Positions 58,813 through 64,000 of a stretch of DNA of 64,000 nucleotides are shown piece after piece; position 1 is the first letter of the stretch, and each line of letters starts with the position of its first letter. The notes beneath the pieces are model-generated. The model did no database searches, was not told where the DNA came from, and saw nothing but the letters and a program-made list of their open reading frames with translations. The translations under genes and the position numbers were made by a program. This DNA comes from Streptantibioticus_A sp037034305. GTDB taxonomy: Bacteria > Actinomycetota > Actinomycetes > Streptomycetales > Streptomycetaceae. The stretch spans positions 1 to 64,000 of the forward strand of contig JBAGJY010000020.1 in assembly GCA_037034305.1 (NCBI GenBank), written 5' to 3'.

Positions 58813-58859
58813 CACCAGATCTAGTGGTTTGATGGGGGACGGCCACCCACAAGTTGTGG
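58813..58859 (+). promoter_or_regulatory. Two NrdR-box-like palindromes upstream of nrdRJ
   Basis: CACCAGATCTAGTG (58813-58826) and CCACAAGTTGTGG (58847-58859) are near-palindromes with centres about 33 bp apart, roughly three helical turns, as NrdR tandem boxes usually are. The first lies within a possible TTGACC (58802)-TGGTTT promoter. ATP/dATP-loaded NrdR binding here would autoregulate nrdRJ. Confidence 0.6.
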
Positions 58860-58998
58860 TTCCCATGGTCTTCATGGCCCCGGGGATCGCCTATGCTTGA
58901 GGCTGCTTCGCGGGCCCAACGGCCCGTTGCGGAGCGTGTTTTTCCATACCGCGCGACGGTCATCCGCGCGCGGACATCAGGGTGAGGAGGGAGAGGAC

Positions 58999-59589
58999 AT
59001 GCACTGCCCCTTCTGCAGGCACCCAGACAGCCGCGTGGTCGACAGCCGCACCACCGACGACGGAACCTCGATCCGGCGGCGGCGCCAGTGCCCCGACTGC
59101 GGTCGCCGGTTCACCACGGCCGAGACCGCGTCGCTGATGGTGATCAAGCGCAGCGGAGTGACCGAGCCCTTCAGCCGGGACAAGGTCATCGCCGGGGTGC
59201 GCAAGGCGTGCCAGGGTCGCCCGGTCACCGAGGACGCCCTGGCCCAGCTCGGCCAGCGCGTCGAGGAGGCGGTCCGGGCCACCGGCAGCGCCGAACTGTC
59301 CACCCACGACGTGGGACTGGCGATACTCGGACCGCTCCAGGACCTCGACCTCGTCGCCTACCTGCGGTTCGCCTCCGTCTACCGGGCCTTCGACTCGCTC
59401 GACGACTTCGAGGCGGCCATCAACGAGCTGCGGGCCGGTGGCGCCGCCGCGGCCCCCTGCGCCGCCCGGCCACCGGCCGACGGCCCAGGTCAGCGGCATG
59501 GGGAGCCCCGCGCCCAGCGGTCGGCGGACTCCCGCGGCACCGACGGGGGCGCGGCCGTCCCCGTCCCATCCGGCCCGGCCTCGCCCTGA
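58999..59589 (+). CDS. nrdR: Transcriptional repressor NrdR
   Basis: The 196-residue repressor has an N-terminal zinc ribbon (C3, C6, C31, C34) followed by the ATP-cone domain (VIKRSGVTEPFSRDKVIAGV). It represses ribonucleotide reductase genes. A Pro/Gly/Ala-rich tail of about 45 residues extends beyond typical 150-170-residue homologues. Good Shine-Dalgarno GGAGGGAGAGG precedes ATG 58999. nrdJ follows after 201 bp. Confidence 0.95.
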   Translation: MHCPFCRHPDSRVVDSRTTDDGTSIRRRRQCPDCGRRFTTAETASLMVIKRSGVTEPFSRDKVIAGVRKACQGRPVTEDALAQLGQRVEEAVRATGSAELSTHDVGLAILGPLQDLDLVAYLRFASVYRAFDSLDDFEAAINELRAGGAAAAPCAARPPADGPGQRHGEPRAQRSADSRGTDGGAAVPVPSGPASP

Positions 59590-59790
59590 GGCCGGGCGGC
59601 CCGGCGCGCCCCCACCGGGTGCCCGCGGCCCTGCCCCCCCAGGGGCCACGCGGCGCGGTGTCCCGCGGACCGCGCCACACAGCAGGACACAGACTTCGTC
59701 CGGTGCCACGGGCGCCGAGGCGGCAGACAACACCGTGCGGCGGGAAGAACCGTGGCACTTCAGGGCGTTTTGCCCGTATAGGGAGGCGGC

Positions 59791-62697
59791 ATGACAGAGA
59801 CGACGAGCGGCTCGGCACGTAGCTCTCGCTCCAAGGACGGAAACGCTGAGAAGGCCGGGAAGGCAGTGAAGACCACAAAGCCCGCCAAGGCCGGCAAGGG
59901 CCTGCGGATCGAGCGCATCCACACCACTCCCGGTACGCACCCGTACGACGAGGTGGTCTGGGAGCGCCGCGACGTCGTCATGACCAACTGGCGCGACGGC
60001 TCGGTCAACTTCGAGCAGCGCGGCGTGGAGTTCCCCGACTTCTGGTCGGTGAACGCGGTCAACATCGTCACCAGCAAGTACTTCCGCGGCGCCGTCGGCT
60101 CCGCCAGCCGCGAGAACAGCCTCAAGCAGCTCATCGACCGCGTGGTGAAGACCTACCGCGCCGCGGGCGAGGAGCACGGCTACTTCGCCTCCCCCGCGGA
60201 CGCCGAGATCTTCGAGCACGAGCTGGCCCACGCCCTGCTGCACCAGGTCTTCAGCTTCAACTCCCCGGTGTGGTTCAACGTCGGCACCGCCCAGCCGCAG
60301 CAGGTGTCCGCCTGCTTCATCCTGTCCGTCGACGACTCGATGGACTCGATCCTCGACTGGTACAAGGAAGAGGGGATGATCTTCAAGGGCGGCTCCGGCG
60401 CCGGCCTGAACCTCTCCCGCATCCGCTCCTCCAAGGAACTGCTCTCCTCCGGCGGCAACGCCTCCGGCCCGGTGTCCTTCATGCGCGGCGCCGACGCCTC
60501 CGCTGGAACCATCAAGTCCGGGGGAGCGACCCGCCGTGCGGCCAAGATGGTCGTGCTGGACGTGGACCACCCGGACGTCGAGGCCTTCATCGAGACCAAG
60601 GTGAAGGAGGAGGAGAAGATCCGCGCGCTGCGCGACGCGGGCTTCGACATGGACCTCGGCGGTGACGACATCACCTCCGTCCAGTACCAGAACGCCAACA
60701 ACTCGGTCCGAGTGAACGACGAGTTCATGAAGGCCGTGGAGAACGGCGAGCGGTTCGGCCTGCGCGCCCGGCTGACCGGCGAGGTCATCGAGGAGGTCGA
60801 CGCCAAGAGCCTGTTCCGCAAGATGGCCGAGGCCGCCTGGGCCTGCGCCGACCCCGGCATCCAGTACGACGACACCATCAACCACTGGCACACCTCGCCG
60901 GAGTCGGGCCGCATCACCGCCTCCAACCCGTGCAGCGAGTACATGCACCTGGACAACTCCTCGTGCAACCTGGCCTCGTTGAACCTGATGAAGTTCCTGC
61001 GCGACGACGACCAGGGCAACCAGAGCTTCGACGCCGAGCGCTTCGCCAAGGTGGTCGAGCTGGTCATCACCGCCATGGACATCTCCATCTGCTTCGCCGA
61101 CTTCCCCACCCAGAAGATCGGCGAGACCACCCGCGCCTTCCGCCAGCTGGGCATCGGCTACGCCAACCTCGGCGCCCTGCTGATGGCCACCGGCCACGCC
61201 TACGACAGCGACGGCGGCCGTGCCCTGGCCGGTGCCATCACCTCGCTGATGACCGGCACCTCCTACCGGCGCTCCGCCGAACTGGCCGCGGTCGTCGGAC
61301 CGTACGACGGCTACGCCCGCAACGCCGACGCCCACAAGCGCGTCATGAGGCAGCACGCGGACGCCAACGCCGTGGCCACGCGCATGGACGACCTGGACAC
61401 CCCGGTGTGGGCCGCGGCGACCGAGGCCTGGCAGGACGTGATCCGGCTCGGTGAGGAGAACGGTTTCCGCAACGCCCAGGCGAGCGTGCTGGCGCCCACC
61501 GGCACCATCGGCCTGATGATGGACTGCGACACCACCGGTGTCGAGCCGGACCTGGCCCTGGTGAAGTTCAAGAAGCTGGTCGGCGGCGGCTCGATGCAGA
61601 TCGTGAACAACACCGTGCCCAAGGCCCTCAAGCGGCTCGGCTACCAGCCGGAGCAGGTCGAGGCGATCGTCGCGCACATCGCCGAGCACGGCAACGTCAT
61701 CGACGCCCCGGGCCTGAAGCCCCAGCACTACGAGGTCTTCGACTGCGCGATGGGCGAGCGGGCCATCTCGCCGATGGGCCATGTGCGGATGATGGCGGCG
61801 GCCCAGCCGTTCTTGTCCGGCGCCATCTCCAAGACCGTGAACATGCCGGAGTCCGCCACCGTCGAGGAGATCGAGGAGATCTACTTCGAGGGCTGGAAGA
61901 TGGGCCTGAAGGCGCTGGCCATCTACCGCGACAACTGCAAGGTCGGCCAGCCGCTGTCGGCGAAGAAGAAGGAGGAGGAGAAGAAGGCCGCGCCCGTCGC
62001 CGCCGAGGTGGAGAAGGTCGTCGAGTACCGCCCGGTCCGCAAGCGGCTGCCGAAGGGCCGTCCGGGCCTGACCACCTCCTTCACGGTGGGCGGCGCCGAG
62101 GGCTACATGACCGCCAACTCCTACCCGGACGACGGTCTCGGCGAGGTCTTCTTGAAGATGTCCAAGCAGGGCTCGACCCTCGCGGGCATGATGGACGCCT
62201 TCTCCATCGCCGTCTCGGTGGGCCTGCAGTACGGCGTGCCGCTGGAGACCTACGTCTCGAAGTTCACCAACATGCGCTTCGAGCCCGCGGGCCTGACCGA
62301 CGACCCGGACGTGCGGATGGCGCAGTCGATCGTCGACTACATCTTCCGCCGCCTGGCGCTGGACTTCCTGCCCTTCGAGACCCGCTCCGCGCTCGGCATC
62401 CACTCCGCCGAGGAGCGCCAGCGGCACCTGGACACCGGCTCCTACGAGCCGGAGGGCGAGGACGTGGACGTCGAGGGCCTGGCCCAGTCGGCCCCCCGCC
62501 AGGTGGAGCCGCCCAAGCAGGCCCCGGCCGCCACGGCACCGACGCCGAAGGCGGCGCACAACTCCACCGAACTGCTGGAGATCCAGCAGGGCCTGAACGC
62601 CGACGCACCGCTGTGCTTCTCCTGCGGCACGAAGATGCGCCGCGCGGGCAGCTGCTACGTGTGCGAGGGCTGCGGCTCGACCAGCGGCTGCAGCTGA
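59791..62697 (+). CDS. nrdJ: Vitamin B12-dependent class II ribonucleotide reductase
   Basis: The 968-residue adenosylcobalamin-dependent reductase makes dNTPs without oxygen. Active-site motif NPCSEY is near residue 380, and the redox/thiyl region and cobalamin-binding sequence GTDPEL-like segments lie downstream. The C-terminal domain has a zinc-ribbon (CFSCG, CYVCEGCG). GGGAGG is 6 nt before ATG 59791. It forms the nrdR-nrdJ operon. Confidence 0.96.
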   Translation: MTETTSGSARSSRSKDGNAEKAGKAVKTTKPAKAGKGLRIERIHTTPGTHPYDEVVWERRDVVMTNWRDGSVNFEQRGVEFPDFWSVNAVNIVTSKYFRGAVGSASRENSLKQLIDRVVKTYRAAGEEHGYFASPADAEIFEHELAHALLHQVFSFNSPVWFNVGTAQPQQVSACFILSVDDSMDSILDWYKEEGMIFKGGSGAGLNLSRIRSSKELLSSGGNASGPVSFMRGADASAGTIKSGGATRRAAKMVVLDVDHPDVEAFIETKVKEEEKIRALRDAGFDMDLGGDDITSVQYQNANNSVRVNDEFMKAVENGERFGLRARLTGEVIEEVDAKSLFRKMAEAAWACADPGIQYDDTINHWHTSPESGRITASNPCSEYMHLDNSSCNLASLNLMKFLRDDDQGNQSFDAERFAKVVELVITAMDISICFADFPTQKIGETTRAFRQLGIGYANLGALLMATGHAYDSDGGRALAGAITSLMTGTSYRRSAELAAVVGPYDGYARNADAHKRVMRQHADANAVATRMDDLDTPVWAAATEAWQDVIRLGEENGFRNAQASVLAPTGTIGLMMDCDTTGVEPDLALVKFKKLVGGGSMQIVNNTVPKALKRLGYQPEQVEAIVAHIAEHGNVIDAPGLKPQHYEVFDCAMGERAISPMGHVRMMAAAQPFLSGAISKTVNMPESATVEEIEEIYFEGWKMGLKALAIYRDNCKVGQPLSAKKKEEEKKAAPVAAEVEKVVEYRPVRKRLPKGRPGLTTSFTVGGAEGYMTANSYPDDGLGEVFLKMSKQGSTLAGMMDAFSIAVSVGLQYGVPLETYVSKFTNMRFEPAGLTDDPDVRMAQSIVDYIFRRLALDFLPFETRSALGIHSAEERQRHLDTGSYEPEGEDVDVEGLAQSAPRQVEPPKQAPAATAPTPKAAHNSTELLEIQQGLNADAPLCFSCGTKMRRAGSCYVCEGCGSTSGCS

Positions 62698-62715
62698 CAC
62701 CGCTGAGTAAGGCAT

Positions 62716-62753
62716 GAGGCGGGGCGCGGACCTTCGGGTCCGCGCCCCGCCTC
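62716..62753. terminator. Terminator with UUCG tetraloop after nrdJ
   Basis: A 17-bp stem (62716-62732 with 62737-62753) is closed by TTCG. It lies between nrdJ and the convergent VOC gene and should be bidirectional. Confidence 0.9.
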
Positions 62754-62768
62754 ACTGCCGCACCACGG

Positions 62769-63173
62769 TCAGTACGACTGGAGTTCGATGAGGTTGCCCT
62801 CCGGTTCGCGCAGATGCGCGGTGCGCAGGTTGGGCCCCCACTCCGGACGGTCGCGCGGTTCCGCGACGACCATGGCTCCGTGCCCGGCCAGTGTGCGCGC
62901 GGCCTCGTCGACGTCCTCGACCCGCAGCACCAGCATCGCCGTGTCCTGGCCCGGCGCCCGCGACGGCAGCGCCTCGGTACCGACGGTACGGGCGATCGCC
63001 TCGCGCGCGTACAGCACGAGCACCGCCTGCCCGTCGACGTCCCAGTTCGCGTACCCCGGCTCGGGCAGCACCTTGACCGGCTCCACGCCGAGCAGGTCGC
63101 GCAGCGCCGAGGACCAGAACCGGGTGGCGGAGTCGAAGTCGCGGACCAGCAGTCGTGGGTACAAAGAGTCCAT
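62769..63173 (-). CDS. VOC-superfamily (glyoxalase/bleomycin-resistance-like) protein
   Basis: The 134-residue protein has paired beta-alpha-beta-beta-beta units: YPRLLVRDFDSATRFWSSAL and MLVLRVEDVDEAARTLAGHG, ending EPEGNLIELQSY. Such small VOC proteins bind metal or ligand; the substrate is unknown. ATG 63173 is 6 nt after TACGAT on its strand, so it may be leaderless. Confidence 0.85.
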   Translation of the reverse strand: MDSLYPRLLVRDFDSATRFWSSALRDLLGVEPVKVLPEPGYANWDVDGQAVLVLYAREAIARTVGTEALPSRAPGQDTAMLVLRVEDVDEAARTLAGHGAMVVAEPRDRPEWGPNLRTAHLREPEGNLIELQSY

Positions 63174-63269
63174 ACCGTGATCGTACGGCCGTGCCCACAA
63201 AGGGAGTTGGGCGGGTGACGGGCCGCACCGCGGCACGGAGCGCGACCCGGGCGGCCATAGGATGGCGCG

Positions 63270-63875
63270 GTGCTGGTGAAGTGGAGTCGCTGTCGTGTGC
63301 TGGACCGGGAGGGGTTCGAGCGCGGGCAGCGTCAGTGGTCGGGGTTGCTGGGCGAGCCGGGTTTCCGAGGACAGGGCGGCGGTTGGGGGCGCGCTCGCCC
63401 GAACGAGGCGCACGTCTTCTGCTTCTGGGAGAACCGCCGGTTCTACGACATGTTCATGGCCGGGCCGCACGACTCCATAGCCGTCGCCCAGGCGGGCACC
63501 TACGACCGTGCCGACGTCCGCCTCTTCGAGCAGCGCCAGGAGGTGAAGGTGGGGTTCCGCGCCCAGTTCAGGGACACGGACCTGGTGCGCGCCGCGCACC
63601 TTCGGGTGCGCCCCGAGCAGGTGGAGCACTTCATGACGATGCAGGAGAAGGTGTGGAACCCGGCGATGGCCGGGTCACCGGGGATGCTCAGGGGCGTCTT
63701 CGCGGAGGGCGCGGGAAGCGAGTTCCTGGTCCTGTCGATGTGGGACTCCTCCACCGAGCGCGGCAAGTACCGCCCGGCGGCGGTCGGCAGGCTGGAGCAG
63801 CGCGCTGAGCTGGACGCCGACCTGGTGTCGGTGGCGGGTGACATCATCGATGTGGTGCAGGCGTGGACGGTGTGA
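63270..63875 (+). CDS. DUF4937/YdbC-like protein
   Basis: The 201-residue protein starts MLVKWSRCRVLDREGF and contains HVFCFWENRRFYDMFM and MLRGVFAEGAG, a two-domain ABM-like barrel layout. Function is unknown. GTG 63270 follows TAGGAT (63258-63263) at 6 nt. The last codons overlap the next gene by 4 bp (GTGA), so the two are probably co-translated. Confidence 0.78.
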   Translation: MLVKWSRCRVLDREGFERGQRQWSGLLGEPGFRGQGGGWGRARPNEAHVFCFWENRRFYDMFMAGPHDSIAVAQAGTYDRADVRLFEQRQEVKVGFRAQFRDTDLVRAAHLRVRPEQVEHFMTMQEKVWNPAMAGSPGMLRGVFAEGAGSEFLVLSMWDSSTERGKYRPAAVGRLEQRAELDADLVSVAGDIIDVVQAWTV

Positions 63876-64000
63876 ACTCGGCGCCGGTTCACGGCGTTTG
63901 GCCGGGCAGTGGGTCACCGTGCCGCGCGGCGGCGCTCGTCGAGCCGTCCGCGGTGTTCGAGCGGGAGCGGCCACGGCTGTTCGCGGTGGCCTACCGGATG
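63872..64000 (+). CDS. ECF RNA polymerase sigma factor, SigJ-like (partial)
   Basis: Only the first 43 codons fit. They end with FERERPRLFAVAYRM, the region-2 start of SigJ/ECF41-type sigma factors. GTG 63872 overlaps the previous stop codon by 4 bp. The remainder lies beyond the window. Confidence 0.75.
   Translation, partial: MNSAPVHGVWPGSGSPCRAAALVEPSAVFERERPRLFAVAYRM

Noticed and set aside
58568..58998. Cobalamin riboswitch upstream of nrdRJ
   Set aside because: No B12-box-like conserved sequence was seen; the palindromes fit NrdR boxes better.

Overview
The window is high-GC actinobacterial chromosome, almost certainly Streptomycetaceae. The evidence is the extreme G/C bias at third codon positions, frequent GTG starts, dense GGAGG-type ribosome binding sites, and a gene order I recognise from Streptomyces chromosomes (tRNA-Thr, SpoIIE-type phosphatase, osaAB, ftsK, rimO-pgsA-cinA-clgR, recA-recX, miaB-miaA-dapF-hflX, lexA-nrdRJ). 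No insertion sequence, prophage, CRISPR array or attachment site was seen. It reads as conserved core with small accessory insertions or losses.

Layout. 0-1.3 kb: a DegT/StrS aminotransferase-like protein that has lost its PLP-lysine segment, and tRNA-Thr(GGT). 1.3-10.7 kb: an osmotic/developmental signalling block: a HATPase-PAS-GAF-SpoIIE phosphatase, divergent from a 1,813-residue hybrid histidine kinase with a tandem HAMP array (OsaA) and its response regulator OsaB. 10.8-19.1 kb: FtsK translocase, a RodZ-like helix-turn-helix membrane protein, the overlapping rimO-pgsA-cinA operon, ClgR, a Dps protein and a small membrane protein. 19.1-28 kb: DNA repair: Nei-type glycosylase, Lhr helicase, an alpha/alpha-toroid-like protein, DUF3046, then recA-recX with a LexA box and a perfect DnaA-box-like 9-mer upstream. 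28-31 kb: a cysteine/sulfur module (rhodanese, cysteine dioxygenase and a 20-residue Cys-containing leader peptide), followed by an FAD monooxygenase. 31-36.8 kb: a glutamate-type ABC transporter (gluA, gluC, gluD) with no gluB binding protein, the GluR/GluK two-component pair and a TAXI-type solute-binding protein.

36.9-47.9 kb: tRNA-modification and housekeeping genes: miaB, a LigB-like protein, a 64-residue conserved protein, miaA, a membrane protein, dapF, a RelA/SpoT homologue with an intact hydrolase but a degenerate synthetase domain, a secreted M1-type peptidase and hflX. 47.9-55.5 kb: a trypsin-like exported protease divergent from a four-gene NRPS-independent siderophore (NIS)-type cluster (diaminobutyrate aminotransferase, IucA/IucC, GNAT, IucA/IucC). 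This cluster lacks a decarboxylase, N-hydroxylase, exporter and visible iron box. 55.6-64 kb: DinG-family helicase, lexA with its own LexA box and promoter, nrdR-nrdJ behind tandem NrdR-box-like palindromes, a VOC protein, a DUF4937-like protein and the start of an ECF sigma factor cut by the window end.

The best candidates for undescribed biology are the minimal NIS cluster, the ABC locus without its binding protein beside a TAXI protein, the cysteine leader peptide, and three apparent losses or rearrangements of catalytic or sensory parts (DegT lysine, RSH synthetase, HAMP array). All functional statements come from reading translated sequence and family knowledge; nothing was searched against a database.
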